Part shown: positions 1-10,560 of the stretch, piece after piece
How the letters are laid out: every line of letters begins with the position of its first letter
Position numbering within the stretch: position 1 is the first letter of the stretch
Assembly: GCA_016714085.1 (NCBI GenBank)
Contig: JADJNW010000003.1
Span: 496,001 to 560,000, forward strand
Direction of reading: 5' to 3'
Length of the DNA stretch: 64,000 nucleotides
From: Saprospiraceae bacterium
Lineage (GTDB): Bacteria > Bacteroidota > Bacteroidia > Chitinophagales > Saprospiraceae
The notes under the pieces: model-generated
Seen by the model: only the letters and a program-made list of their open reading frames with translations
Told to the model about the DNA's origin: nothing
Database searches by the model: none
Position numbers and translations under genes: made by a program

Positions 1-1
1 A

Positions 2-748
2 ATCATGATTGACGATGCTTGGACGGTGCTGCGAAATGAAGGATACGTCAACCAATACGCGGGTGGCTGGAAAACCATAAATGATAATACCACTACCGGT
101 CGGGCGGTCACGGCGATGTACCTGCCCAGTCGCCCCGATGTGGAGAAAAACATCAAAGACAGAGGCGCAAAACAAGGCAGAAAAGGCAATACCAATTCCT
201 GGCCCATTGATATATTAACAAAAGGTGATTTGTATGTGGCTGATGCTTATGGAAAAATAGGCGGAGGACCTATCATGGGCGCGACGCTCGCCAATTCCAT
301 TTTTAGCAAATCCGGGAATGGCGTGGTGTTTGATGGCGCCGCCAGAGACTTACAGGAAATCCAGAATATTGAGGGTTTCAACGCTTTTGTCCGCGATTTT
401 CATCCTTCGTTCACCGAGCAAATGGTGCTGATGGGACTCAACACCCCGATTCGCATTGGCGAAGCGATTGTGCTGCCGGGTGATTTGGTGATTGCCACCA
501 GAGAAGGCGTGCTCTTCGTGCCGGCGCACATGGCGGAGCAAGTGGTGAGCACATCTGAATTTGTGGTCAGAAAAGATCAATTCGGCTTTGAAATGGTGAA
601 AGCGGGTACCTACAGTACCGGCGAAATCGATAGCCAATGGACAGATGAGATCAAAACCGCATTTTTAAAATGGTTGGAAAAGCATCCTGAATTAGGCAAA
701 ATGACGCGTGCGGAATTGGATAAAGTGATGAGTAAAAGAACGTGGTAA
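2..748 (+). CDS. Secreted-type RraA-family protein, 5' end outside window (partial)
   Basis: This is an RraA/HMG-aldolase-like fold protein whose start lies off the left edge. The frame is open from base 2, and the first visible residues align with about residue 62 of the two full-length relatives at 42374 and 60989. About 60 residues including a signal peptide are therefore probably missing. It shares the GRAVTA block, a GDLYVADAYG-like block, the Arg-Asp pair (FDGAARD) that in class II pyruvate aldolases of this fold binds metal and substrate, and the C-terminal tail ending RTW. One oddity is that the GD before LANS in the relatives is GA here (MGATLANS), so an acidic residue is lost and activity could differ. 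The substrate is unknown. The name RraA (RNase E inhibitor) should not be taken as function. It lies 112 bases before an acetylesterase gene. Confidence 0.85.
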   Translation: MMIDDAWTVLRNEGYVNQYAGGWKTINDNTTTGRAVTAMYLPSRPDVEKNIKDRGAKQGRKGNTNSWPIDILTKGDLYVADAYGKIGGGPIMGATLANSIFSKSGNGVVFDGAARDLQEIQNIEGFNAFVRDFHPSFTEQMVLMGLNTPIRIGEAIVLPGDLVIATREGVLFVPAHMAEQVVSTSEFVVRKDQFGFEMVKAGTYSTGEIDSQWTDEIKTAFLKWLEKHPELGKMTRAELDKVMSKRTW

Positions 749-749
749 T

Positions 750-784
750 ACCATTTACGAAGTACAAAGTACGAAGTACGAGTT
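750..784 (+). repeat. Short direct repeat ACGAAGTAC
   Basis: The spacer after the RraA gene contains ACGAAGTAC twice (757-765 and 771-779), separated by AAAGT and followed by a partial copy. It looks like a tiny simple repeat with no evident function. It could be a weak protein-binding direct repeat before the esterase gene. Confidence 0.4.
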
Positions 785-860
785 AGTCTGGACAGAATAG
801 ATTTGCTAAATCTTTAAGATTTAGTAAATATCTGGTTATAAGCAGTAAAAACATTTCATT

Positions 861-2270
861 ATGAAAAAGACTTATTTACTCTTTATTATAATTATTACCA
901 TCTTTTATAATTCCCAAGCATTCGCGCTCATCAGCCTGCCACCCATGATAAGCAGCAATATGGTTCTACAGCGAAATTCGGAAGCAACACTTTGGGGATG
1001 GTCGAGTCCTTCGGAACGCATTATTATTACATCTTCCTGGAAAAATGAGGTGGACACCGTTGTAGCCTTCAATACCGGCAAATGGAAAGCAAAGATCAAA
1101 ACCCCAGCAGCCGGAGGTCCCTACACCATTACTTTAAAAAGTCTGGCAAGATTTGGAGGAAATACCATCGTATTAGAAAATATTCTAATTGGAGAAGTCT
1201 GGATTTGTTCCGGTCAATCCAATATGGAAATGAGTAATAATCAGCAAATTAAAGATATTTTGCCCACTTGTGCGAATGATAAAATCCGCTTTTTTAAAGT
1301 GGCGCAAAAGACTTCCGAACACCCGCAAGACCGTGCGGATGGGGAATGGGTTTCCTGTAGTGCAGAAACTTTAAGACGATTTAGTGCAGTTGGCTATTTC
1401 TTCGGAAAAAAACTACATGAAGATTTGAATGTACCCATCGGTTTGATTCAATCCACCTGGTCCGGTACGCCCATCGAATTATGGGAACCGCAGGAAGTCA
1501 TTGATACTGATCCAGTTATGCAGGAAGCAGCCGCCAAAATAAAGGACGTTACTTACCGACCGAACAAGCCCGGCTATATTTACAATGCCATGATTTATCC
1601 GATTTCAAATTATACCATTGCCGGTGCGCTTTGGTATCAAGGCGAGGGGAACACGCCACGAGCGTATGCTTACGAAAAGATGCTCAAGGGCATGATTGGC
1701 ACGTGGCGCAAGCAATTTGAGCAGGATTTCCCTTTTTATTATGTACAAATCGCGCCCTGGACTTACGAAACGCCCTACGAGGCGGCGCTTCTCATGGAGC
1801 AACAAACGAAAACCCTTTCCCACCCAAAAACGGGCATGGTGGTCATTACAGATTTGGTGCCAGATGTAAAGAATTTGCATCCAGAAAATAAGCTTGATGT
1901 TGGCTTGAGGCTTGCGACGCTTGCCTTGGCGGATACGTACAAAAAAGATATTCTCGTTTACAAGAGCCCCGTTTTTAAAAAAATGGACATCAAAAAGAGC
2001 GAAATCCATTTATATTTTGACCAGGCGCCCAATGGTTTTATGGTAAAAGGAAATGAACAACCTACTGAATTTTTAATCGCTGGAAGTGATAAGAATTTTC
2101 TTCCAGCCGAGGTAAAACTTGAAAAAGATAAAATAGTGGTTTCCAATAAAACCATTCAAAATCCCGTAGCAGTAAGGTTTTCCTTTAGCAATACCGGCAC
2201 CTCCAATGTCTTTAGCAAAGAGGGATTTCCGATTACGCCATTTAGAACAGATAATTGGGAGGTAAAGTAA
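861..2270 (+). CDS. Sialate-O-acetylesterase-like (SASA/SGNH) carbohydrate acetylesterase
   Basis: This is a secreted SGNH-fold esterase of 469 residues, of the SASA family (sialate O-acetylesterase-like). Residues 1-23 form a signal peptide. An N-terminal beta domain (LPPMISSNMVLQR, then LWGWSSP) precedes the catalytic core. The nucleophile block GQSNM places Ser120. A later block has the WYQGEGN signature, and His340 in LHPENK is the likely catalytic His. In Bacteroidota such proteins next to xylanases usually remove acetyl groups from xylan, and the GH10 and GH115 genes just downstream support that. It is only distantly similar to the longer SASA protein at 7365, which carries an inserted beta domain. 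Xylan acetyl as substrate is inferred from context. The ATG at 861 follows an A/T-rich leader and gives a well-formed signal peptide. Confidence 0.85.
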   Translation: MKKTYLLFIIIITIFYNSQAFALISLPPMISSNMVLQRNSEATLWGWSSPSERIIITSSWKNEVDTVVAFNTGKWKAKIKTPAAGGPYTITLKSLARFGGNTIVLENILIGEVWICSGQSNMEMSNNQQIKDILPTCANDKIRFFKVAQKTSEHPQDRADGEWVSCSAETLRRFSAVGYFFGKKLHEDLNVPIGLIQSTWSGTPIELWEPQEVIDTDPVMQEAAAKIKDVTYRPNKPGYIYNAMIYPISNYTIAGALWYQGEGNTPRAYAYEKMLKGMIGTWRKQFEQDFPFYYVQIAPWTYETPYEAALLMEQQTKTLSHPKTGMVVITDLVPDVKNLHPENKLDVGLRLATLALADTYKKDILVYKSPVFKKMDIKKSEIHLYFDQAPNGFMVKGNEQPTEFLIAGSDKNFLPAEVKLEKDKIVVSNKTIQNPVAVRFSFSNTGTSNVFSKEGFPITPFRTDNWEVK

Positions 2271-2443
2271 TAATATTATTTACAATTTATGAATTTTGAT
2301 TTTCGATTTATTAAATAGTTTAAAATGAGTGATTTATATTAAATAAAATACTTTTATTTTAAATAAAAATGTAATATTTTAAAATATAATAATTGCTTTT
2401 TCTTCAAATTATTATAAACAATCAAATTAAACATTTATTTCTT

Positions 2444-2794
2444 ATGAAAAATCTTATTGCAGTAGCATGCTTACTGATCTTCGGATGCCTTACCACCTAT
2501 GCCCAAAGCGGCATTGATGGCGAATGGAAAGGTACGCGCGAAACGCCCAACGGTACGTTTGAGATCAATTACACCTTCAAAGTAGAAGGAACGACGCTAA
2601 CCGGCTTGTGGAAAACGCAATTCGGCGAGCAAAAAATCGAGAATGGGGTAGTTGAAGCAGATGGTAAGAAATTTTCCTACAGCATTTCGTTTAATGATAT
2701 GACCATCAAGAACACGGGGGAATTGGTAAGCGAGAACGAAATTGTGACCAAAAACGAACGGGGAGAAATGAAGCTGACCAGGGTACAAAAGTAA
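2444..2794 (+). CDS. Small secreted beta-rich protein, function unknown
   Basis: A 116-residue protein starting at the ATG at 2444, because this gives a clean signal peptide (MKNLIAVACLLIFGCLTTYAQ). An in-frame ATG at 2393 would add 17 residues with no sense. The mature part (about 95 residues) is rich in alternating polar/hydrophobic strands, GEWKGT and GLWKTQFGEQ, suggesting a small beta-barrel or lipocalin-like sandwich. I do not recognise a characterised family. Small proteins of this sort are common beside glycoside hydrolase genes in Bacteroidota. It lies between an esterase and a GH10 xylanase gene and is followed by a terminator-like hairpin. Confidence 0.7.
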   Translation: MKNLIAVACLLIFGCLTTYAQSGIDGEWKGTRETPNGTFEINYTFKVEGTTLTGLWKTQFGEQKIENGVVEADGKKFSYSISFNDMTIKNTGELVSENEIVTKNERGEMKLTRVQK

Positions 2795-2814
2795 AAGTCA
2801 TTTGCAGCTAAACC

Positions 2815-2852
2815 GAAAATCCTTCATGGTTTGAAAGCTGTGGAGGATTTTT
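2815..2852 (+). terminator. Hairpin terminator after the small secreted protein
   Basis: AAAATCCTTCA and TGGAGGATTTTT form an imperfect stem ending in a T-run, 23 bases after the stop codon of the small secreted protein. The position and T-tail fit an intrinsic terminator. Confidence 0.5.
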
Positions 2853-2921
2853 ATCAAAGACTTTATGTTGAATTATCGTAAGTGCGTCAAAGTAAAGCAA
2901 TGGAAAATTTGTTGTTTGTTT

Positions 2922-2978
2922 AAAAAAAAAAGGGGGGGGGGGGGGGCGGGGACCCCCCGGTCGGTGGGGGGGGGGGGG
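2922..2978. repeat. A-run followed by G homopolymer tracts (15 G and 13 G)
   Basis: Within the 322-base gap 2795-3116 there is a run of about 10 A, then 15 G, C, 4 G, A, 6 C, and later another 13 G, then a GT-rich stretch. This is unlike anything else in the AT-rich spacer DNA. It could be a real G-rich element able to form a quadruplex, or more probably an assembly or base-calling artefact. The rest of the gap holds a terminator hairpin and a poly-A stretch near 3047-3061. Confidence 0.8.
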
Positions 2979-3116
2979 TTGTGTGGTGGGTAAGGTTCTT
3001 TTGGGCGATGCAAAAAACGAAAGAAAAATTAACCCGAGGAACAAAATAAAAAAAAAAAAAATTCACATTTAATGACGAAATTTAAAAAATATCATATTTA
3101 ATAAATTTTTCATATT

Positions 3117-4232
3117 ATGAAAAGACTTCTGAACATTATCCTATCTGCAATAGTGCTTGCAGGCATGCTGTCAACGCCTATTTCTGCGCAAACATTGAAG
3201 GAAGCATTTAAAGATAAATTTTTTATTGGCGTTGCTGTCAATCGATTTCAAATTAATCAAAGAAATGAAGCGGAAACGAAGTTGATCACCTCGCAGTTCA
3301 ATTCGCTGACGGCGGAGAACGACATGAAATGGGCGAATATCCATCCAAAGATAGACTCCTTTAATTTTGAGCACGCCGATAAATTAGTAGAATTAGCACA
3401 GGCAAACGATATGTTTGTAGTTGGTCATACACTGGTGTGGCACAGTCAGTTAGCGCGCTGGGTTTTTAAAAACGAGGATGGAAGTACCATTGATAGTGAT
3501 GAATTAACCCGGCGAATGAAGGATCATATTCACACCATTGTCGGTCGGTACAAAGGCAAAATCAAGGGTTGGGACGTAGTGAATGAAGCGCTGGCAGAAG
3601 ACGGCACTTTAAGAAAATCTCAATTCCTTGCTGTGGGCGGAGAAAGTTTTATAGAAAAAGCGTTCCAATTTGCGCATGAAGCTGATCCTGATGCGGAATT
3701 ATATTATAATGATTACAACATGACAAATCCAGAAAAGCGGGATGGCGCGATTAGAATTATAAAAAATCTGCAAAGTAAAGGTATCAAAATAGATGGTGTA
3801 GGTATGCAAGGGCATTGGGGATTGGATTATCCGACGCTGGAACAGATTGAAACGGCGATTGAAATGTATGGGGCACTGGGCGTCAAAGTAATGGTTACGG
3901 AGTTGGATGTTTCGGTTTTACCGAATCCTTATCGCATGCGCACGGCGGACGTTTCCGCGAGATTTGAAAACACTCCTGAGATGAATCCTTATCCAGAAAG
4001 TTTACCGGATTCTGTGCAGACGCAATTGGCAAACAGATATGCCGATATTTTTAAACTATTTAATAAGCATGCGGATAAAATTAGCCGGGTAACTTTTTGG
4101 GGATTACATGATGGCGTGTCCTGGAAAAATAACTTTCCCATCAGAGGCAGAACCGATTATACATTATTGTTTGATCGCAACTTAGCGCCAAAAAAAGCTT
4201 ATCATGCAGTAATAGCAACGGTTAAAGACTAA
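3117..4232 (+). CDS. GH10 endo-1,4-beta-xylanase
   Basis: Single-domain glycoside hydrolase family 10 enzyme of 371 residues that cleaves the beta-1,4-xylan backbone. Residues 1-24 are a signal peptide, so it acts in the periplasm or outside the cell. GH10 signatures are clear: TAENDMKW (residues 65-72), the acid/base Glu157 in WDVVNEAL, the nucleophile Glu262 in VTELDVS, and VTFWGLHDGVSW near the C-terminus. The length fits a catalytic domain alone with no carbohydrate-binding module. The GH115 gene follows after a 26-base gap, so the two are probably co-transcribed and act together on glucuronoxylan. Confidence 0.97.
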   Translation: MKRLLNIILSAIVLAGMLSTPISAQTLKEAFKDKFFIGVAVNRFQINQRNEAETKLITSQFNSLTAENDMKWANIHPKIDSFNFEHADKLVELAQANDMFVVGHTLVWHSQLARWVFKNEDGSTIDSDELTRRMKDHIHTIVGRYKGKIKGWDVVNEALAEDGTLRKSQFLAVGGESFIEKAFQFAHEADPDAELYYNDYNMTNPEKRDGAIRIIKNLQSKGIKIDGVGMQGHWGLDYPTLEQIETAIEMYGALGVKVMVTELDVSVLPNPYRMRTADVSARFENTPEMNPYPESLPDSVQTQLANRYADIFKLFNKHADKISRVTFWGLHDGVSWKNNFPIRGRTDYTLLFDRNLAPKKAYHAVIATVKD

Positions 4233-4258
4233 ATTTTTACTCATTCAATTACATTATT

Positions 4259-7253
4259 ATGAAACCGCCTGTAAATTTTTATACCCTAATAATATATTCA
4301 ATTATAGGAATATTTACTTTGTCATTTACTAATTCTTATAGCCAATCGAACACATTACAAGTAAATAATAATAGCAGTTTTGAGCGGATTATTACATTGC
4401 CAGTAAATGATCCTTTTCCAGCTTCCTCTTTTTTAACAATCAATAAAGAGGATGGAAAATTTGCAGTGGTGGAAAATGGAATACCGAGTGATATTTTAAT
4501 TAGCGCATCTGATTATCAAGGTGTTATAAAAATTGCCGGGCTGTTTCAAAAAGACTTGAGTCGTATTTCAGGGAAAGAGGCAAAGCTCATTGCAGGTGAA
4601 AAAATTACCTCTAAAAACCTGATTATTGTTGGCACGCTTGGCAAAAGTAAATTAATAGATCAGTTAGTAAAAAAAGGTAAAATTAATATTTCCAGGCTAA
4701 AAGGTAAAAGAGAGCAGTTTTTTATAATACCCATTAAAAAACCGATGAATGGCGTGGATAATGCGCTGGTAATAGTGGGTAGTGATAAGCGGGGCACGAT
4801 TTTCGGCATATTTGAATTTTCCGAAAAAATGGGCGTTTCGCCTTGGTATTGGTGGGCGGACGCACCTATTAAATCCCGCAATAATATTTATGTAAAAGCT
4901 GGAACGCATACGATCGGTGAACCAAAAGTAAAATACCGGGGCATTTTTTTGAATGATGAAGACCCTGCTTTGGCTGGCTGGGCAAGGGAAAAATTTGGCG
5001 GATTGAATCATCAATTTTATGAAAAAGTATTTGAATTGATCCTGCGCATGAAGGGCAATTATTTGTGGCCCGCCATGTGGGGCAAGTCTTTGTGGGATGA
5101 CGACCCTTTAAGTGCGCCTTTGGCGGATGAAATGGGCGTGGTACTCGCCACTTCGCACCACGAACCCTTAATGCGCGCGCACGTAGAATGGGATCGCTAT
5201 GGAGAAGGAGCTTGGAATTACGAAACGAACGCCGATGTACTGCGCAAATTCTGGAGGGAAGGGATGGAACGTACAAAAGGGCAGGAAACAGTAGTCACGC
5301 TGGCGATGCGCGGCGACGGCGATGAAGCGATGAGCGCAACCACCAATATCGAACTCCTCGAAAAAATCGTAAAAGATCAGCGTAAAATTATTGAAGAAGT
5401 GACCGGAAAACCCGCCGAAGCAACGCCGCAGGTGTGGGCATTGTATAAAGAAGTGCAGGATTATTATGATAAAGGTATGCGTGTGCCCGATGATGTAACA
5501 TTATTATTATGTGATGATAACTGGGGGCGCGTGCGCATTCTACCCGCTACGGATGCCAAGCCTCGCAAAGGGTGGCTACGGTATGTACTATCACTTTGAT
5601 TTTGTGGGCGGACCCCGAAGTTATAAATGGCTTAATACGGTTCAAATTGAAAAAACCTGGGAGCAAATGCGCCTCACGTATGAGTATGGCGTGCGGGAAA
5701 TCTGGCTGGTAAATGTGGGCGATTTAAAGCCAATGGATTTGCCGATTAACTTCTTTTTGGATTATGCCTGGAATCCGGATAAAATTACATCAAAAGATTT
5801 ACCAAATTATTACACCCAATGGGCGGATGCGCAATTTGGTGGACAATATGCGGAAGAAATTGGTAATATTTTAGCGCTTTATACGAAATATAATGCCCGC
5901 AGAAAACCGGAATTGCTGGAGCCAACGACTTACAGCCTGACCAATTTTAAGGAGGCAGAACGCGTGGTGGAAGAATATAATAATCTGGTGAAACAGGCTA
6001 AAAACATTCAAGCGAAATTGCCAAAAGAAGCGCAAGATGCTTATTATCAATTGGTTTTGTATCCGGTGGAAGCTTGTGCGAATCTGAATGAAATGTACGT
6101 TGCCGCCGCCAAAAATAAATTGTACCGCACCCAGGATCGGGCTTCCACGAATTACTACGCAGACAAAGCAAAAGAACTCTTCTTTAAAGATGCGGAATTT
6201 ACCAAACAACATAATGAATTTGCCGATGGTAAATGGAATTATATCATGGAGCAAACGCACATGGGACACGTAAACTGGAGAGACCCAGCGGTAAATAAAA
6301 TGCCGGAGGTATCTTACATACAAACCAAAACCACGCCGGGCTTGGGTTTTACCTTGGAAAGCCCAATAATGCTACGTCAGGGACGATTCAATATGCCGAG
6401 CCGAAGCTTCACACCGTTCGACCCCGTTAATAATCAAAAATATTACATCGAAATTTATAATACCGGTACGGAATCATTAAAATATAATATTGCATCTAAA
6501 AATAATTGGATTAATCTTTCTAAAACCTCTGGCACCGTGCAATACAAGGAAAAAGTGTATGTAAATATTGATTGGAGAAAAGTGCCCAAAGGCGAAAAAG
6601 AGGGCGAGATTGTCCTTTCAAGTGGAAACGGACGGGATATTACCATCAAAGTTCCTATTCGCAGCGATGTACCCAAAGAAGCGATCGGTTTTATTGCAAA
6701 TAATGGCATTGTAAGTATCGACGCTGCGAATTATCAAACTAAAAAAGAAGTCAATAATATTACATGGGAAGTAATTCCCAATTTAGGGCGCACCGCTTCT
6801 GCCGTTACCGCCAAGCCCGTCACCGCGCCAAAGCAAACGCCTGGTAAAAATAGTGCATATTTAGAATATAAAATTTTCCTGCTGGATTCTGCTAAATATA
6901 ATCTCGAAGCCTGGTTTTCACCGACGCTGAACTTCCAAAAAGACGAAGGTTTGATTTATGCTTTTTCCATTGATGAAGGCGAGCCACAACTCCTAAATCT
7001 ACATCAGGATGCAAAAGCGCCGGATTGGACCTATCCCAAATGGTGGAATGATTCCGCGACGGATAATATTATGAAACAGACCGTTACACAACGAGAATTA
7101 TTACCAGGTGAACACACCATCCGATATTATTTAGTTGATCCGGGGCTGGTTTTGGAAAAAATTATATTGAAAAAAGAGGACGCCAATGCGGATAGTTATT
7201 TAGGAGCGCCGCAATCTGTATTAAAGAAAAATGTAAATATGTCAAGTAATTGA
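4259..7253 (+). CDS. GH115 alpha-glucuronidase, interrupted by one frameshift
   Basis: A GH115 enzyme that removes glucuronic or 4-O-methylglucuronic acid side chains from xylan. The first frame runs 4259-5599 and ends abnormally after LCDDNWGRVRILP. The second frame resumes with GGYGMYYHFDFVGGPRSYKWLNT, which is the expected continuation in the family. Removing one G from the GGG at 5570-5572 joins the frames exactly (K-G-G-Y-G-M), giving about 997 residues, the normal length. Residues 1-28 resemble a signal peptide. Family hallmarks include the GNYLWPAMW block, HHEPL, and a C-terminal beta-sandwich domain from about residue 800. The single-base insertion in a short G-run is probably a sequencing error. 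If real, the gene is dead. Confidence 0.92.
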
Positions 7254-7266
7254 GCGAAATTATTTT

Positions 7267-7339
7267 AACCACAGAGTTGACAGCGTTTCACAGAGAATCA
7301 ATCATTTAGCCTCTGTGTAACTTTGTGTCCTCTGTGGTT
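7267..7339. repeat. CACAGAG palindromic intergenic element
   Basis: AACCACAGAG (7267-7276) pairs with CTCTGTGGTT (7330-7339), and an inner CACAGAG/CTCTGTG pair adds a second stem. The element fills the gap between the GH115 and SASA genes and is followed by T-rich sequence. CACAGAG-type palindromes are widespread intergenic repeats in bacteria. It may act as a terminator or mRNA stabiliser. Confidence 0.65.
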
Positions 7340-7364
7340 TTTAAATAAATAAATAAAAATCACA

Positions 7365-9326
7365 ATGAAATATATTCAGTCATTATTTACATTAATAATA
7401 TTATCAACTTCCATTACAACCGCCTTCGCCGATGTAAAACTCCCAAAACTCATCAGCAATGGGATCGTATTGCAACGCGATGCCGACATTCCCGTTTGGG
7501 GCTGGGCGGCTGCCAATGAAAAAATAACCGTCACGTTCAACGGCAAAAAATACAAAACCCAAGCCACGGCGGCGGGAGATTGGCGGGTGACATTGCCCAA
7601 AATGAAAGCGGGCGGTCCTTACACCATGACCATTGCAGGCAAGAATACGGTTGAGGTGAAAGACATTCTGATCGGGGATGTATGGCTCTGCGCCGGTCAA
7701 TCCAATATGGTGCATCAGCTTGATATTCATGATGTTACCTATGCCGATGAAATTAAAAACGCCAATTATCCTGACATCCGCCATTTTAAAATTCCTACTA
7801 CGACGAGCATTGCAGGACCGCAGCAGGACCTGAGCGGCGGGGAATGGCAAAAAGCCATTGGCGAAGAAGTACGTCCGTTCTCAGCCGTAGCTTATTTTTT
7901 TGCTAAAAAGATTTATGAAAAATATCATATTCCCATTGGTTTGATTAATGCCAGCGTAGGCGGCACGCCCATTGAAGCCTGGACACCGGCGGAAGGATTT
8001 AAAAATTTCCCGGATATTATAAAGATTATTGAAGAGAATAAAGACACCGCTTTTGTGAATAGCCAGACCAGAAATCGTCCTGCCTTCAACGGTACGCCTC
8101 GAGAGCCATCCGACAAAGGATTGAAAGGGGAAAAGCCTTGGTATGCCGTGGATTTTGTGCTAAAAAGAATGGCGCACCATCAACATTCCCGGTTATTGGG
8201 AGGATCAGGGGGTGAAAGATTTGAACGGCGTGGTTTGGTATCGTCGGGAAATTGAATTGCCGCAAACGATGGCGAGTCAAGCAGCGACGGTTTTCCTGGG
8301 TAGAATTGTGGACGCCGATGAATTGTACATCAACGGCACCAAGGTCGGGAATACCACTTATCAATATCCGCAGCGCCGATATGATGTGCCCGCTAATTTA
8401 TTGAAAGCCGGAAATAATATTTTCGTAGTGCGCGTAACTAATAATAATGGCAAAGGCGGATTTGTGCCAGACAAACCTTATTACATCTTTACCAATAAAG
8501 ACACGGTTGACCTGAAAGGCTATTGGCAATATAAAGTCGGCGAAGTCTTTGCGCCTGTTGACTTTTCGGCTTTTGCAAGAAACAATAATAATGAACCCAG
8601 ACCCCGCCGCATCAATCCGCAGAATGAGCCTAGCTCTTTGTACAACGCGATGGTCGCGCCTTACAAACAACTGCCGATGAAGGGCATTCTGTGGTACCAG
8701 GGCGAGAGCAATGCCGGGCAGCCCAAAGTTTATGAAGACTATATGCACGCTTTGGTGAATGGCTGGCGCGCGGTATTTAATGCGCCGAATATTCCTGTTA
8801 TTTATGCGCAACTCCCCAATTTTATGGAGGTGTCTTACTCGCCCACCGAAAGCAATTGGGCGGCGCTGCGGGAATCGCAATTGAAAGCCCTGCGCATCCC
8901 CAACACCGCGATGACCGTCAACATTGACCTGGGCGAATGGAATGACATTCACCCTGACAATAAAAAGACGTGGGCGAACGCATGGCGCTGGCTGGACTCA
9001 AGCTCGCTTACGGCGAGAACCTCGTTTATTCCGGTCCATTATATAAAGATCATATCATAGAAGGCAATAAAATGATGATATCCTTTCATCATGTCGGCAG
9101 CGGCTTGGAGACGAATGACGGCGAGTCGCTCAGTGAATTTGCTATTGCCGGGGAGGATAAAAAATTCGTATGGGCGAATGCCAAAATAGAAGGCGATAAG
9201 GTCGTGGTATGGAGCGATCAAGTGCCTAAGCCCAAATACCTGCGCTACGCCTGGGCGGATAATCCTGATAATCCGAATTTGTATAATAAGGAGGGCTTGC
9301 CGGCGTCGCCGTTTAGGATTGAGTGA
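7365..9326 (+). CDS. SASA-family acetylesterase with inserted beta domain, two frameshifts
   Basis: Secreted sialate-O-acetylesterase-like enzyme of about 653 residues once two indels are corrected. Frame one (from 7365) holds the signal peptide, the KLPKLISNGIVLQR block and the GQSNM nucleophile (Ser113). It is lost at an A-run at 8162-8166; one A fewer gives V-L-K-E-W-R-T-I-N. Frame two holds an inserted beta domain (about residues 270-385) and WYQGESNAGQ. It is lost at the A-run 8962-8966; one A more gives D-N-K-K-D-V-G-E-R-M-A-L. The last part then ends PASPFRIE. Since the two indels compensate and all blocks are conserved, the gene is likely intact in the organism. Its job is probably xylan deacetylation, inferred from the neighbouring GH10 and GH115. 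Confidence 0.88.
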
Positions 9327-9473
9327 GGGATTTTTAAATAATAGGACTTATACAGAATAACAACTTTTGAATTTTAAGTCATGTTAGCCTGAATACACGT
9401 TTGCTGTGCAAGTATTGATGTCAATTTTGCTTATTCTATCTGCTTCTTATTGATTTATTTCTTCTAAGTGGTC

Positions 9474-9790
9474 TGCTATAATTTGTGTGTTCTTATAGGT
9501 TTCTTCTTTGACAAATTTTTAAAATATTTAATTAGCAAGAATTCATCATTTAAGTCAAACCTTTTACATGGAAATATTCTTTAAGCCAAGGATTTAACAA
9601 AAGAGGTGTTCTGTTTTTCTTAGTTCCCATGAGGTTACCAAGATGCAAATGATAAACAATTCCCGTTTATTAACATTAAATAAACAAATTTGTCTTCAGT
9701 TGGACAGGTGAACTAAATTCAATTATCAAGGCATCAATCAATTCATTTGTCTTGATAGAAAGATCCTGATTGATATTAAGAATATTCAAT
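9474..9790 (-). pseudogene. Decayed coding remnant, family not recognised
   Basis: Reading the minus strand, three consecutive segments look like protein. The first is LNILNINQDLSIKTNELIDA and on to a stop. The second is GIVYHLHLGNLMGTKKNRTP and on through LNPWLKEYFHV. After a frame change comes RFDLNDEFLLIKYFKNLSKK, ending at a TAG. The segments follow each other with frame changes, which suggests a gene broken by several indels. I cannot name the family. The composition would also fit a degraded mobile-element or recombinase gene, but nothing proves it. Confidence 0.35.
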
Positions 9791-10477
9791 TTAAATAGAT
9801 TTCATATAACCTTTTTGTGCAGTTATAAATTGGTAGAAAATTGCCAATTTGAAAAATCATAGGTCAAAAAGTATAAAAGGACTGATAATCTTTAAATTTT
9901 TTAAAATGACTTTTTTTCTCCTTATTATAAATAAAAGGGTTAATTCATAAAATTCTAATCTGCTTTCAATGTTCTTTAAAATTTCTTTGTTTGACCCCAT
10001 TTAAATAAAATTGATAAATTGTTATCGAATTGCCCTTATTGAATATTAAGGTTTACTTTGATTTTTTAATTTTGAAGTATTAACCTCTTTATGGCTTGTA
10101 ATGAATTTCCTTTTTATATACCTCTTTAAAAACAATGTACATCAATGCTTAACTATAATTTTTGAGGGATTTTGTCAAATTATTAAGGTTTGCTAGTTCA
10201 ATTCTCAACTTATCTTTGTTAGTTTCCAAACTATTTTTTTGAGTTCTATTGTTGCATCAAAAATCAAATTCTAACTGGATTACTTCTTGTTTATTAAATT
10301 TTGGTTGAATATTTGCTGTTGAGTGGGTATTAATTTTGAAAATCAATCACTTTATCAATGTTAAATTCTTTTCATCGGTATAAATGATTTTTATGGTTGC
10401 TTGAGCCATTTGAGATCAAACCATTCATTTTTTTTTTTAATGGACAACATTTTATGCCAATTCGTACCTATTCCTCA

Positions 10478-10560
10478 TACCCCACCAAAATTAATAAAAA
10501 TTGCGCCTCCCCATCCTTCCACGCTGTCGAAAGTTTGTGCCAAGGCATCCCTTCAGGGAA
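10478..10560 (+). repeat. Dispersed repeat, copy A
   Basis: CCCCACCAAAATTAATAAAA, then TTGCGCCTCCCC, then CCACGCTGTCGAAAGTTTGT and CCAAGGCATCCCTTCAGGG. The same order of blocks recurs at 12157-12230 (copy B), and the second half recurs at 12858-12904 and 14872-14900. Copies A and B lie in the same orientation either side of the DUF1593 gene. Confidence 0.7.

Noticed and set aside
2..748. RNase E regulator function for the RraA-like genes
   Set aside because: Two full-length copies have signal peptides and sit among sugar-acid enzymes; the RraA name reflects fold only.
2808..3044. Minus-strand frame of 78 codons with proline-rich peptide
   Set aside because: It arises from translating the G-tract (PPPP stretches) and has no start context or family resemblance.
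5511..5600. Programmed ribosomal frameshift in the GH115 gene
   Set aside because: No slippery heptamer with a downstream structure was evident, and similar indels occur in many unrelated genes here, so sequencing error explains it better.
7365..9326. Three separate esterase-related genes
   Set aside because: The three frames are consecutive parts of one SASA protein joined by A-run indels that compensate each other.
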